The position numbers and the translations under genes are program-made. 64,000 nucleotides of DNA, taken from NCBI GenBank assembly GCA_035503615.1, contig DATJTI010000034.1, positions 1 to 64,000 on the forward strand. Direction: 5' to 3'. Positions 37,329 to 45,815 of this stretch are shown here, piece after piece (the stretch's first letter is position 1; each line of letters begins with the position of its first letter). The notes under the pieces are model-generated. The model made no database searches. It was given only the letters and a program-made list of their open reading frames with translations, and had not been told where the DNA came from. Origin of the DNA: AP-15 sp035503615 (GTDB taxonomy: Bacteria; Pseudomonadota; Alphaproteobacteria; ATCC43930; CGMCC-115725).

Positions 37329-39350
37329 TCAGATCTCGACCTCTGCGCCGATCTCGATGACCTGCTCCGACGGGATGCGGAAAAACTCGGTCGGTCTTGT
37401 GGCGATCCGGGTCAGCGCGACATAGAGCCGTGCGCGCCACCGGGCCATGCCGGGTCGCCCGGTGGTTTTGACCCCGGTGGCCCTGACCCCGGTGGCCCTG
37501 ACCCCGGTGGCCTTAACATTGGCGCGGCCAACAAAGAACGAGATGCGATCGAGCTCGAGATCGAGCCCCGGGATGTCCGCCCGATCCAGTTCGCGCGGCA
37601 GGTTCGGGGTCTGGGCGAAGCCGAAGCTGGCGTCGATCTGCCAAAAGCCGCGGCCGAGCGCGCGCGCCGCGATGCGCTGCGCACCCGGCACCCGCGGGAC
37701 GTTGACGGTCGTCACCCGGGCCAGCAGCACCCTTTTGTGCAACACCCTGTTGTGCTTGAGGTTCTGCATCAGCTGCGGCGGCACATATTCGGGGCGTGTG
37801 GTCAGAAATATCGCCGTGCCCGAGACCCGCGCCTCGGTTGCGGTCTCGCAGGTGGAGAGAAAATCGGCGAGCGGCACCATGTCACGCGCCAGCCGCTCCA
37901 GCACCAGGCGCCGGCCGGTGCGCCAGGTCGTCATGATCGTGAACAGGACGATCCCGATCACCAGCGGGAACCATGCGCCGCTCGGGATCTTCAGCGAGTT
38001 GGCGCCGAACAGCGCCAGATCGATGATCATGATCGGTGTCAGCACGAGACCGATGGTCCACCGCCGCCAGCGCCAGACGCTGCGCATCACGGCACCGACC
38101 AGCAGCGTCGTCAGCGCCATCGTGCCGGTGACGGCAAAGCCATAGGCAGCGGCGAGCGCACTCGAGCTGCGGAAGCCGACGACCAGCGCCAGCACCGCCA
38201 CCAGCAGCACCCAGTTGAGCTCCGGGATATAGATCTGGCCGCGCGCCCGGGTCGAGGTCTGGTAGATATCGAGTTGCGGCAAGAGGCCGAGCTGGATCGC
38301 CTGGCGCGACAGCGAGAACGACCCGGAAATGACCGCCTGCGAAGCGATCACGGTCGCCGCGGTGGCGAGCAGCACCAGCGGCATCAGCCCCCAGCCCGGC
38401 ACCAGGTGGAAGAACGGGTTGTCGATCGCCGCCTTGTCGCCGAGGATCAGCGCACCCTGCCCGAAATAATTCAGCACCAGCGCCGGCAGGACGAGCCCGA
38501 ACCAGGTGAGCCGGATCGGCAACCGGCCGAAATGGCCCATATCGGCATAGAGCGCCTCGCCGCCGGTGATCGCCAGCGAGACCGCGCCGAGCACAACAAA
38601 GCCTTGCAGCGGCGCGGCGATGAAGACACCCATCGCATGCGTCGGAACGAGCGCTGCGAGGACACCCGGCATGCGGACGATCCGCACCAGGCCGTCGATC
38701 CCGATCACCGCGAACCAGACCAGCATGACCGGGCCGAACAGGTGTCCAACCTTTTCGGTGCCGCGCCGCTGGATCAGGAACAGCAGCGCCAGCACGACGA
38801 TCGTGACCGGCACGACATACCGGCTCATCACCGGTGTGCCGACCTCGATCCCCTCGATCGCGCTCAACACCGAGATCGCCGGGGTGATCATGCTGTCGCC
38901 GTAAAACAGACCGGCCCCGGCGACGCCCAGGAGGACGAGGATGGTGCGCCCCCGCGGGCTTTTCGCCGCCTCCTGGGCCAGCGCCAATAGGGCCAGGATG
39001 CCGCCTTCGCCCTCATTGTCGGCGCGCATGATCAACAGCACGTATTTGACTGCGACCACCAGGATCAGCGCCCAGACGATCAGCGACAGGACGCCGAGCA
39101 CATTCGCCGGCGACAGGGGGAGACCGAATCGCGGGTTGAAGCACTCGCGAAACGTGTAGACCGGGCTGGTGCCGATATCCCCGAACACGATGCCGAGTGC
39201 GGCCAGCGACAGTCCGGCGAGCGGCTGCGGTTGCGGTTGCGCCGCGTCCTGATCATCCTCCGGTGCGGCGTGACCGGCCGGGATGATCTCGGTCTGCGGC
39301 GTGGTGCTGCTGCTCGGGTCGGTCCTGGGGTCGGTCCTGGGGTCGGTCAT
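37329..39350 (-). CDS. kup: Low-affinity potassium uptake protein Kup
   Basis: Proton-coupled potassium transporter, about 673 residues from the ATG at 39350. After a short Thr/Asp/Pro and Gln-Pro repeat N terminus the core begins with LAALGIVFGDIGTSPVYTFRECF, the family signature, and YVLLIMRADNEGEGGILALLALAQ; about 12 membrane helices follow with GLFYGDSMITPAISVLSAIEG and ITGGEALYADMGHFG. The cytosolic C-terminal domain begins after TWRTGRRL. Odd: within that domain an in-frame 15-bp repeat encodes KATGVRATGVRATGVKTTG, which other Kup proteins lack. No partner genes. Confidence 0.95.
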   Translation of the reverse strand: MTDPRTDPRTDPSSSTTPQTEIIPAGHAAPEDDQDAAQPQPQPLAGLSLAALGIVFGDIGTSPVYTFRECFNPRFGLPLSPANVLGVLSLIVWALILVVAVKYVLLIMRADNEGEGGILALLALAQEAAKSPRGRTILVLLGVAGAGLFYGDSMITPAISVLSAIEGIEVGTPVMSRYVVPVTIVVLALLFLIQRRGTEKVGHLFGPVMLVWFAVIGIDGLVRIVRMPGVLAALVPTHAMGVFIAAPLQGFVVLGAVSLAITGGEALYADMGHFGRLPIRLTWFGLVLPALVLNYFGQGALILGDKAAIDNPFFHLVPGWGLMPLVLLATAATVIASQAVISGSFSLSRQAIQLGLLPQLDIYQTSTRARGQIYIPELNWVLLVAVLALVVGFRSSSALAAAYGFAVTGTMALTTLLVGAVMRSVWRWRRWTIGLVLTPIMIIDLALFGANSLKIPSGAWFPLVIGIVLFTIMTTWRTGRRLVLERLARDMVPLADFLSTCETATEARVSGTAIFLTTRPEYVPPQLMQNLKHNRVLHKRVLLARVTTVNVPRVPGAQRIAARALGRGFWQIDASFGFAQTPNLPRELDRADIPGLDLELDRISFFVGRANVKATGVRATGVRATGVKTTGRPGMARWRARLYVALTRIATRPTEFFRIPSEQVIEIGAEVEI
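37455..37514 (-). repeat. In-frame 15-bp tandem repeat inside kup
   Basis: Three units GACCCCGGTGGCCCT (37470-37514, the last with one change) plus a diverged fourth at 37455-37469. Read on the coding strand they give the ATGVR/ATGVK repeats in the cytosolic domain. A second small repeat (GGTCCTGGGGTC twice, 39321-39344) encodes TDPRTDPR at the N terminus. Confidence 0.75.
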
Positions 39351-39580
39351 CGCAAGCTCCTGCCGAGACAAACTCCTGCCGGGGCCCGGCGAGCGATCAT
39401 TGGCTATCGTCGCACGGCTTCGCGACCGGTTGTGCCGGGTCCGCACCGGTGGACGCAAGCCCCCCGATCGCGCGCCGCCTCTTGCGTGCCGCCTCTTGCA
39501 TGCCGGTGCGATGCCGGCCACGATGCCGCTCTGGCGCGAACACGCCGCCGTGCCGCGCTGCGGCCGAGAGGAGCCTGCCC

Positions 39581-40630
39581 ATGGAATTCGGCATGTTTCA
39601 CCAGTTTCCGTCATTGCCGGGCCGGCCCGATGCCGACACCTTTGCCGAGGCGTTTGCACAGATCGACGCCGCCGAAGAGCTGGGCCTCGATGTGATGTGG
39701 CTGGCCGAGCTGCATTTCGATCCGCAGCGCTCGGTGCTGTCCGCGCCGCTCAGCATCGCCAGTGCCGTCGCCGCGCGCACCAGCCGGATCAAGATCGGCA
39801 TCGCGGTCCAGGTTCTGCCGTTGTGCCATCCGCTGCGGCTTGCCGAGGAGGCGGCGACGGTCGATCAGATCAGCCGCGGCCGGCTGATCTTTGGCGTCGG
39901 CCGCAGCGGCCTGCCGCGCACCTACGAGGATTACGGCGTGTCCTATGCCGAAAGCCGTGACCGGTTCACCGAGGTGCTCGACATCGTCGAGCAGGCTTGG
40001 TCGCGGCCGATGGTCGATTACGCGGGCCGGTATTACAGCTTTCGCAACATCGCCGTGACGCCAAAACCGTTTCAGCAGCCATTGCCGCAGATCCGCATCG
40101 CCGCGGCCAGCCCCGACACCTATCCCACCGTCGGCGCGCGCGGGCTGCCGATCTTCCTCAATGCCCGCCACGGTTCGTTTGCGGAATTCGCCCCGGCCAT
40201 TCGTGACTACCGCGAGGCGTACCGGGCGGCCGGCCATCCGGGCCGCGGCCGGGTCTATCTGCGTGTCCCGACCTATCTCGCCGCCACCGCCGGCCGGGCG
40301 CGGGAGGAGCCGCGTGACAGCCTGATGCACTTCTACCGCGAGCAGACCGAGCGGCTCAGGGATTCGATGTCCCGCGGCGGCACGCGCGCGATCGAAGGCC
40401 GGGCCGAGCGCCTCGAGCGTCTCGAAAAACTGACCTATGACGAGGCGCTCGAGGGCCAGGTGCTGATCGGCACGCCGCAATTGGTGACCGAGCGCCTGCG
40501 CCAGTTGCAGGACGAGCTCGGTATCGACGGCATCCTGGCCGAGTTGAATTGCGGCGGCCTGATCCCGCACGCCCGGGTCACCACCGCGCTGCGCCTCCTG
40601 TGCGAAGAGGTGATGCCGCAATTTCATTGA
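39581..40630 (+). CDS. LLM class flavin-dependent oxidoreductase
   Basis: 349 residues from ATG 39581, preceded by GAGAGGAG. The bacterial-luciferase fold is seen in MEFGMFHQFPS, EELGLDVMWLAELHFDPQRSVLSAPLSIASAVAARTSRIKIGIAVQVLPLCHPLRLAEEAATVDQ, ISRGRLIFGVGRSGLPRTYEDYGV, then PKPFQQPLPQIRIAAASPDTYP and a C-terminal VLIGTPQLVTERLRQLQDELGIDGILAELNCGGLI. These enzymes oxidise small organic substrates with reduced flavin. The downstream amidase starts 68 bp later, so the two may form a catabolic unit, but the compound is not identifiable. Shorter than, and not closely similar to, the other LLM protein in this window. Confidence 0.9.
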   Translation: MEFGMFHQFPSLPGRPDADTFAEAFAQIDAAEELGLDVMWLAELHFDPQRSVLSAPLSIASAVAARTSRIKIGIAVQVLPLCHPLRLAEEAATVDQISRGRLIFGVGRSGLPRTYEDYGVSYAESRDRFTEVLDIVEQAWSRPMVDYAGRYYSFRNIAVTPKPFQQPLPQIRIAAASPDTYPTVGARGLPIFLNARHGSFAEFAPAIRDYREAYRAAGHPGRGRVYLRVPTYLAATAGRAREEPRDSLMHFYREQTERLRDSMSRGGTRAIEGRAERLERLEKLTYDEALEGQVLIGTPQLVTERLRQLQDELGIDGILAELNCGGLIPHARVTTALRLLCEEVMPQFH

Positions 40631-40652
40631 GGCGACGATCGCCCCGGCCCAG

Positions 40653-40697
40653 CCAGCGAGGAATCGCCCAGCGAGGAACAGCCCAGCGAGGAACAGC
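40653..40697 (+). repeat. Three 15-bp tandem repeats each carrying a Shine-Dalgarno-like GAGGA
   Basis: Units CCAGCGAGGAATCGC, CCAGCGAGGAACAGC and CCAGCGAGGAACAGC occupy 40653-40697 exactly, ending one base before the amidase ATG (40699). Each holds GCGAGGAA; only the last is at normal spacing. Confidence 0.85.
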
Positions 40698-40698
40698 C

Positions 40699-42231
40699 AT
40701 GTCGACCGATACCGTCAAGGCTCCGACCCGGGAACAGCTGCGTGCGGTGGCGGCGGAACTCGGCTTCACGTTTTCCGATGACGAGCTGGCGGCGCATCAT
40801 GCGGCGCTGCTGCCGGGGATCGGCGCCTACAACGAACTCGATCGCATGACCGACGAGTTGCCACCGGTCACCTATCCGCGCCGACCGGGGCGGCGCCCGC
40901 CGCCGGAGGAGAACCGGCACGGTGCCTGGTATGTCAAGACCGAGATTGCCGGTGCCGCCTCCGGCAAGCTCGCCGGCAAAAGAGTGGCGCTCAAGGACAA
41001 TATCTGTCTCGCCGGCGTGCCGATGATGAACGGCGCCTCGACGCTCGAAGGTTACGTGCCGGACGTCGACGCCACGGTGGCGACGCGCATTCTCGACGCC
41101 GGCGGTACGATCGTCGGCAAGACCGTGTGCGAATATTTCTGCTTCTCAGGCGGCAGCCATACGAGCGCCAGCGGTCCGGTGCACAACCCGCATCGCCGCG
41201 GCTATTCGGCCGGCGGTTCGTCCTCCGGCAGCGCCGCGGTGGTCGCTGCGGGCGAAGTGCCGATGGCGCTGGGCGGCGACCAGGGCGGGTCGATCCGCAT
41301 GCCCGCCGCACTTTGCGGGATCTACGGGATGAAACCGACCTATGGCCTCGTCCCCTATAGCGGGATCATGCCGATCGAGCTGACCCTCGACCATACCGGC
41401 CCGCTGACCGCGACGGTCGAGGATAATGCGCTGCTGCTCGAAGTGCTGGCCGGGCCGGACGGGCTCGACCCGCGGCAATCGGCCGGTGCGGTCGCCAAGC
41501 CCTATCGCGAGGCGCTCGGCCGGGGTGCGGGCGGGCTCGCGATCGGAATCGTCGAGGAGGGGTTTGGCCATCCCCGGGCAATGCCCGGGGTCGATGCGAT
41601 CGTGCGCGAGGCGGCGCAGCGCTTCACCGCGCTTGGAGCTGCGGTCGAGACCGTGTCGATCCCGATGCACCGCCAGGGAGCGGCGATCTGGCTTGCCGTC
41701 GCGGCCGAGGGAGCGACGGTGCAGATGATGCACGGCAACGGCTTCGGCTTTAACTGGCAGGGGCTCTATGTGACCTCGCTGCTCGACCGCCATGCCGGCT
41801 GGCGCAGCCGCGCCGACGAATTATCGGACAGCCTGAAGAACACGATGCTGCTCGGCCATTACATGGTCAGCCGCCATCGCGGCCATTACTATGCCAAGGC
41901 GCAGAACCTGGTGCGGCGACTGCGCCAGGCTTACGACGCGGCGCTGTCGCGCTATGATCTCTTGCTGATGCCGACCGTGCCGGGGGTCGCGACGCCGCTG
42001 CCCGAACCGGGCGCCTCGGTCGAAATAATCCTCGACAGCGCCTTTTGCGTTTTGGCCAACACCGCGCAGTTCGACTGCACCCATCATCCGGCGATGAGCC
42101 TGCCTTGCGGCATGATCGACGGGCTTCCGGTCGGCATGATGCTGGTTGCCAAAGCCTTCGACGAGGAAATGATCTACCGCGCCGCCGCGGCGTTCGAGCG
42201 CGCCGTGGACTGGCGGACGCTCACCGCTTGA
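40699..42231 (+). CDS. Amidase (amidase signature family)
   Basis: Ser-cisSer-Lys amidohydrolase, 510 residues. The catalytic triad region is intact: Lys in VALKDNICLAG near 97, the Gly/Ser-rich signature GYSAGGSSSGSAAVVAAGEV near 171-190 with cis-Ser and nucleophilic Ser in ALGGDQGGSIRMPAALCGI near 193-211. Downstream KPTYGLVPYSG is also typical. This branch, with an N-terminal helical domain of about 80 residues, includes aliphatic amide and nitrile-pathway amidases. Substrate not determined. Its stop overlaps the HIT gene TTG start, and a triple repeat with SD-like sequence stands in front. Confidence 0.92.
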   Translation: MSTDTVKAPTREQLRAVAAELGFTFSDDELAAHHAALLPGIGAYNELDRMTDELPPVTYPRRPGRRPPPEENRHGAWYVKTEIAGAASGKLAGKRVALKDNICLAGVPMMNGASTLEGYVPDVDATVATRILDAGGTIVGKTVCEYFCFSGGSHTSASGPVHNPHRRGYSAGGSSSGSAAVVAAGEVPMALGGDQGGSIRMPAALCGIYGMKPTYGLVPYSGIMPIELTLDHTGPLTATVEDNALLLEVLAGPDGLDPRQSAGAVAKPYREALGRGAGGLAIGIVEEGFGHPRAMPGVDAIVREAAQRFTALGAAVETVSIPMHRQGAAIWLAVAAEGATVQMMHGNGFGFNWQGLYVTSLLDRHAGWRSRADELSDSLKNTMLLGHYMVSRHRGHYYAKAQNLVRRLRQAYDAALSRYDLLLMPTVPGVATPLPEPGASVEIILDSAFCVLANTAQFDCTHHPAMSLPCGMIDGLPVGMMLVAKAFDEEMIYRAAAAFERAVDWRTLTA

Positions 42232-42755
42232 CCGGCGCCGCAAGCGGCCGAGCCGGGCAGGCCGGGGCGGTACGGCTGCCGGAGGATTGCATCTTTTGCC
42301 GGATCGTGGCCGGTACCGCCCCGTGCGAGGTGGTGTATCAGGATGCGTCGACCTTGGCCTTTATGGATATCAACCCGGCCAATGAGGGCCATTGCCTCGT
42401 TATCCCGAAAGAGCATTTCGGCGACATCTTCGCGATGCCGCCCGCAGCTTTTGCCGCGGTGGCGGTGGCGGTCGTCATGGTTGCGCGTGCGGTCAACGAG
42501 GTGCTGCGGCCGGGTGGTCTCAGTGTGGTTCAGGCCAATGGCGCGCTCGCCGGGCAGACCGTGCCGCATGTCCACGTCCATATCCTGCCGCGGCGTGCCG
42601 CTGACAATTTGCTGATCAACTGGGACCGGGGCCAAGCCGGAGGGCGAGACACCGATCCGGCGCGGATCGCGGCGATCGCCGCCCGCCTGCGCGAGCGACT
42701 GAGGCAGTGCGGACCCGCCGGCGTAGCATCTTTATCCGGCGCAGCACCTTTATAA
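42228..42755 (+). CDS. HIT family protein (histidine triad hydrolase)
   Basis: Nucleotide hydrolase of the HINT/Fhit group. CIFCRIVAGTAPCEVVYQD begins the domain, LAFMDINPANEGHCLVIPKEHFGDIF follows, and the active-site triad QTVPHVHVHILPR stands near the end. No ATG or GTG exists before the domain; a TTG at 42228 overlaps the amidase stop (TTGA) and gives about 175 residues, so I take that as start, with coupling to the amidase. Likely splits AMP-linked substrates; exact partner unknown. The last 30 residues are Arg/Gly/Ala-rich and variable. Confidence 0.85.
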   Translation: MTGAASGRAGQAGAVRLPEDCIFCRIVAGTAPCEVVYQDASTLAFMDINPANEGHCLVIPKEHFGDIFAMPPAAFAAVAVAVVMVARAVNEVLRPGGLSVVQANGALAGQTVPHVHVHILPRRAADNLLINWDRGQAGGRDTDPARIAAIAARLRERLRQCGPAGVASLSGAAPL

Positions 42756-42803
42756 GGACGGGTCTCGGATGGGCCGGGCGCCAAACCCGGGCCGATAAAC
42801 CGA

Positions 42804-42819
42804 GGCGGGCTGCCCCGCC
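42804..42819 (+). other. GC hairpin between HIT and cyclase genes
   Basis: GGCGGG, loop CTGC, CCCGCC: a perfect 6-bp stem in the 160-bp gap. No T-run follows, so it is at best a weak terminator or pause site. Confidence 0.3.
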
Positions 42820-42917
42820 CCAATCTTGCCGAACCGGTTTGGCGTTCACATCTATGGCGGGCCTTGATAGCCGTCACGGGCCGGACCCTCGGCGGTGACG
42901 GGAAGCAAAGGTTCCCG

Positions 42918-44333
42918 ATGAGCGAAGCAGAAAATCTGTTTATGGCACTGCGGCAGTCGGCCGACCCCGCCGCTGTCGCCGCGATCGAAGGTCTGGTCCG
43001 CGATGCGCCGGACCGGCGTCTTTGCCGTGTCAATGTGCTCGATTTTGCCGCAAGGACCGGGATCGATCCGGAGCAGGCGATCGCCGCCTTTCTGCATGCC
43101 GCGCGGCTCGGCCTCTTTGAATTGTCGTGGAATGTGCTGTGCCCGAGTTGCGGCGGGGTGCTCGAAGAGAACGCCACGCTGCGCAACCTCAACCGGGAGC
43201 AGTATCACTGCGCCTGGTGCGCGGCGGATTACGCCCCGACCCTGGATGAAGTTGTCGAGGTGACGTTCACGGTCAACCGCCGGGTCCGCCGGATCGCCGC
43301 GCATGATCCCGACGAGCTGCCCTTTACCGAGTATTTCCGGCAAATCTTCTGGGGGTCCGGGATCGACCTGCCGGACGATCTCGACGCGCTGATCGAGGAG
43401 ATCACGCTCGATGCGATCGAGCTGCCGTCCGGCGGCAAGGCGCTGTTGTCGCTGCAATTGCCGGCCGAGTTTGTGATCATCCTCGAACCGGTCACGCATA
43501 CGAGCCAGTTTCTCGAGGTCAAAGGCGAGCCGACACGTGAGCGGCAGAACCTGACGCTGGCCTTTGACAAGCTGCGCGCGCCGGTCGAACGCATCGAGCT
43601 GCGTCCGGGGCCGTTGCGCCTGTCACTCGAGAACCGCACCGAGGGCCGCGTCCTGCCGGGATTATGGATCGCCAATGAAAAGCTCGAAGAGCTGCTGCGC
43701 CGCCGCCGCCCGTTTCTGACCGCAAAGCGGCTCTTAACCAACCAGGTGTTTCGCGACATCTACGGCACCAACACGATCGACGCCGACCAGCGGCTCAAGA
43801 TTACCAGCCTGACCTTTCTGTTCACCGACCTCAAAGGTTCGACCGAGCTCTACGAACGGGTCGGCGATCTGCTCGCGTTCGACCTGGTGCGGGCGCATTT
43901 CCAGCTGCTCAACGAAATCGTCGCTGCCGAGGCGGGGGCCGTGGTCAAGACCATCGGCGACGCGGTGATGGCAACGTTCCCGACCCCCGATCGGGCGGTC
44001 GCCGCGGCCTTGCGCATGCGCGAGGCGATGCGCCGGCTCGGCAACGGGCATGGCGGACCCGCCGTCGAGGATCTGCTCCTCAAGATCGGCATCCATGAAG
44101 GACCGTGCCTGGCGGTGGTGCTGAACGACCGGCAGGACTATTTCGGGCAGACCGTCAACATCGCGGCCCGCGTCCAGGCGCTGGCCGATTCGCGCTCGAT
44201 CCTCGCGACCGGGTCGGTGGTCACCCATCCGCAGGCCTCGATCCTGCTCAAACAGAGTGGGCTCGAACCGATGGCGCAGTCGCGGGCGTTGCGCGGCATC
44301 GCCGATGCGGTGCCGGTATACGAGATCCCGTGA
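42918..44333 (+). CDS. Adenylate/guanylate cyclase domain protein with zinc ribbon (DUF5939-like N terminus)
   Basis: Class III nucleotide cyclase of about 471 residues. The C-terminal catalytic domain reads LTFLFTDLKGSTELYERVGD (first metal Asp), VKTIGDAVMATF (second metal Asp) and YFGQTVNIAARVQ with the transition-state Asn and Arg, so it looks active. The N-terminal half is a winged-helix-like helical part, then a zinc ribbon CPSCGG ... CAWCAAD near residues 75-105, and a beta-rich domain of the DUF5939 type. That combination suggests a cytosolic sensor coupled to cAMP output; the ligand is unknown. No membrane segment. ATG 42918 follows AAAGG. Confidence 0.88.
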   Translation: MSEAENLFMALRQSADPAAVAAIEGLVRDAPDRRLCRVNVLDFAARTGIDPEQAIAAFLHAARLGLFELSWNVLCPSCGGVLEENATLRNLNREQYHCAWCAADYAPTLDEVVEVTFTVNRRVRRIAAHDPDELPFTEYFRQIFWGSGIDLPDDLDALIEEITLDAIELPSGGKALLSLQLPAEFVIILEPVTHTSQFLEVKGEPTRERQNLTLAFDKLRAPVERIELRPGPLRLSLENRTEGRVLPGLWIANEKLEELLRRRRPFLTAKRLLTNQVFRDIYGTNTIDADQRLKITSLTFLFTDLKGSTELYERVGDLLAFDLVRAHFQLLNEIVAAEAGAVVKTIGDAVMATFPTPDRAVAAALRMREAMRRLGNGHGGPAVEDLLLKIGIHEGPCLAVVLNDRQDYFGQTVNIAARVQALADSRSILATGSVVTHPQASILLKQSGLEPMAQSRALRGIADAVPVYEIP

Positions 44334-44481
44334 GCGGTGCTGCTCGCCGCGGCGGCCGGTCGAGGAACGCAGCGGCGGTGACGGTGCGCCGTGGCAATGA
44401 TCGGCATGGCTCGGGGCCGCCCGGCCGCGACGTGTTCCGGCGCCAGGTGATGCCCGCGGCCCGATCGGCTATGATGGCAGG

Positions 44482-44862
44482 ATGATGACGATGCCGATCC
44501 CGTTGGTGCTGGTCGCGATGCTGGCGCTGGGGCCGCTCGACACCGGGCAGCAGGCACGGCTCGCCGCCTGGCTCGAATGGGGGGTGGCGTATCGCGACTG
44601 CTACGCGCCGGCACCGTTCAGCCTGCGGATCGACGAGGGATTTACCGCCCGCTGCATCGAAACGACGCTGCGCGGCGGGGAAGCCGCGGGTCCGCCCGAA
44701 GAGCGCGCCGCGACCGAGGCATTGATTGCGGCAACGCCGCGGCTGGTGGCATTGCTGAACGCGCCGGCCGCTCGCCCCGGCCGAGCGCCTGCTGCCGGCG
44801 TCGATCCGCCGCCTCCGGCACCGCCTGGCATCACCGGCGGCAGTACGGGCCGCAGCCGCTGA
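44482..44862 (+). CDS. Small secreted hypothetical protein
   Basis: 126 residues, not recognised. The first 18-20 residues (MTMPIPLVLVAMLALGPLD) look like a signal peptide or anchor. The mature part has two Cys (DCYAPAPFSLRIDEGFTARC) that could pair, an Ala/Leu helical middle and a Pro/Gly-rich tail. The codon pattern is like that of its neighbours, which supports it being real. It follows the cyclase on the same strand after about 150 bp; no functional link is visible. Confidence 0.55.
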   Translation: MMTMPIPLVLVAMLALGPLDTGQQARLAAWLEWGVAYRDCYAPAPFSLRIDEGFTARCIETTLRGGEAAGPPEERAATEALIAATPRLVALLNAPAARPGRAPAAGVDPPPPAPPGITGGSTGRSR

Positions 44863-45249
44863 CAGGGCGCTGAGCCAGCCATCCCACGACGCGAGCCGAT
44901 CGGGCAAGCAGTCGATCGCCGTGGCCTTTTATGGCGGGGCGGCTCCTTATCGCGAGGCGGCTCAGGGGGGAATGCCGGTGCGGCGAACCGGTTTGCGACA
45001 ATCCCGCTGATTCGGCAGCCGGATCGGCGACCCGACCCGGTCTGTTGCACGGAAATCCCGTTTCTTCAATCTGCACGAGATGTTGTTGAAACTCGTCGCC
45101 CGGTAAAATTGTCGAAATCCGGCGATCGACGTCGGTTCGTCCCTCCTGAAACACAAGACAAGCACTGTCGCGACACGAAAACAGAATTTGTTTGCTCTTG
45201 ATGCGGCTTGCCCTATGACAATAGCGGCAAGGTCAGCAGCGGGAGCGAG
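44863..45249. promoter_or_regulatory. Long leader region upstream of mucR
   Basis: About 390 bp without a supported gene; from about 45050 to 45220 it is relatively AT-rich and holds several T/A-rich tracts. MucR-type genes usually have long leaders and bind their own promoter, so this is the likely control region. TTGTTG (45083-45088) with TAAAAT (45104-45109) is a promoter-like pair with a short 15-bp spacer; I do not regard it as proven. Confidence 0.4.
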
Positions 45250-45696
45250 ATGTCGATGGATCAGGAAACCACGCAAAGAGTGAGCGGGCTCGGCCCGGTG
45301 GCGAAGATTATAACGAGCTATGTCGGCAATCATACGCTGGCACCGGATCAACTCTCGGCGTTGATCAGCCTAGTCGATCAGACCATTCGCCATCTCGGAA
45401 CTGCACCAGAACCGCAGGTACCACGCACTCCGGCGGTCCCGATCAAGCGCTCGGTGCAACAGAATTTTGTGGTTTGTCTCGAATGTGGGTTTCGTGGCAA
45501 GACTTTGCGGCGACACCTCGGGACCAGGCACGGTTTGCAGATTGCCGAATACTTGCGGCGCTGGCAGCTGTCCAGTGATCACCCATTGACGGCCCCGGCC
45601 TATTCCGAGCAGCGCTCAGCGATGGCGCGGCAGCTCGGTCTCGGCCGCAAGCGCGGCCGCATGCGGACCAGGACCCGACGCCCCCCAAAGGCATAA
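45250..45696 (+). CDS. mucR: MucR/Ros-family zinc-finger transcriptional regulator
   Basis: H-NS-like global regulator of alphaproteobacteria controlling exopolysaccharide, motility and cell-cycle genes. 148 residues from ATG 45250. The N-terminal part (AKIITSYVGNHTLAPDQLSALISLV) mediates oligomerisation. The C2H2 zinc finger is CLECGFRGKTLRRHLGTRH (C-x2-C-x9-H-x4-H) near 78-96, followed by LQIAEYLRRWQLSSDHPLTAPAYSEQRSAMARQLGLGRK, the diagnostic tail. An ATG at 45208 would add 14 residues; 45250 has GGGAGCGAG just upstream. The stop codon is inside a 15-bp tandem repeat. Confidence 0.92.
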   Translation: MSMDQETTQRVSGLGPVAKIITSYVGNHTLAPDQLSALISLVDQTIRHLGTAPEPQVPRTPAVPIKRSVQQNFVVCLECGFRGKTLRRHLGTRHGLQIAEYLRRWQLSSDHPLTAPAYSEQRSAMARQLGLGRKRGRMRTRTRRPPKA

Positions 45697-45729
45697 CCCC
45701 CAAGGCGTGACCCCCCAAGGCGTGACTCC
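45685..45729. repeat. Three 15-bp tandem repeats at the mucR stop codon
   Basis: CCAAAGGCATAACCC, CCAAGGCGTGACCCC and CCAAGGCGTGACTCC (45685-45729) plus a faint fourth. The mucR TAA (45694-45696) is in the first unit. Confidence 0.8.
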
Positions 45730-45815
45730 CAGGGCGGAACCGGCGCCGCACACTGCTCTCGCTGGCGAACACCACTGCGGCGTGCGGCGGGTGCCGGCGA
45801 TCGAGGACAAGACAA

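Noticed and set aside
37737..38990. Plus-strand 417-codon frame opposite kup
   Set aside because: Shadow with a His/Gln/Arg/Asp-rich composition created by membrane-protein codons on the other strand.
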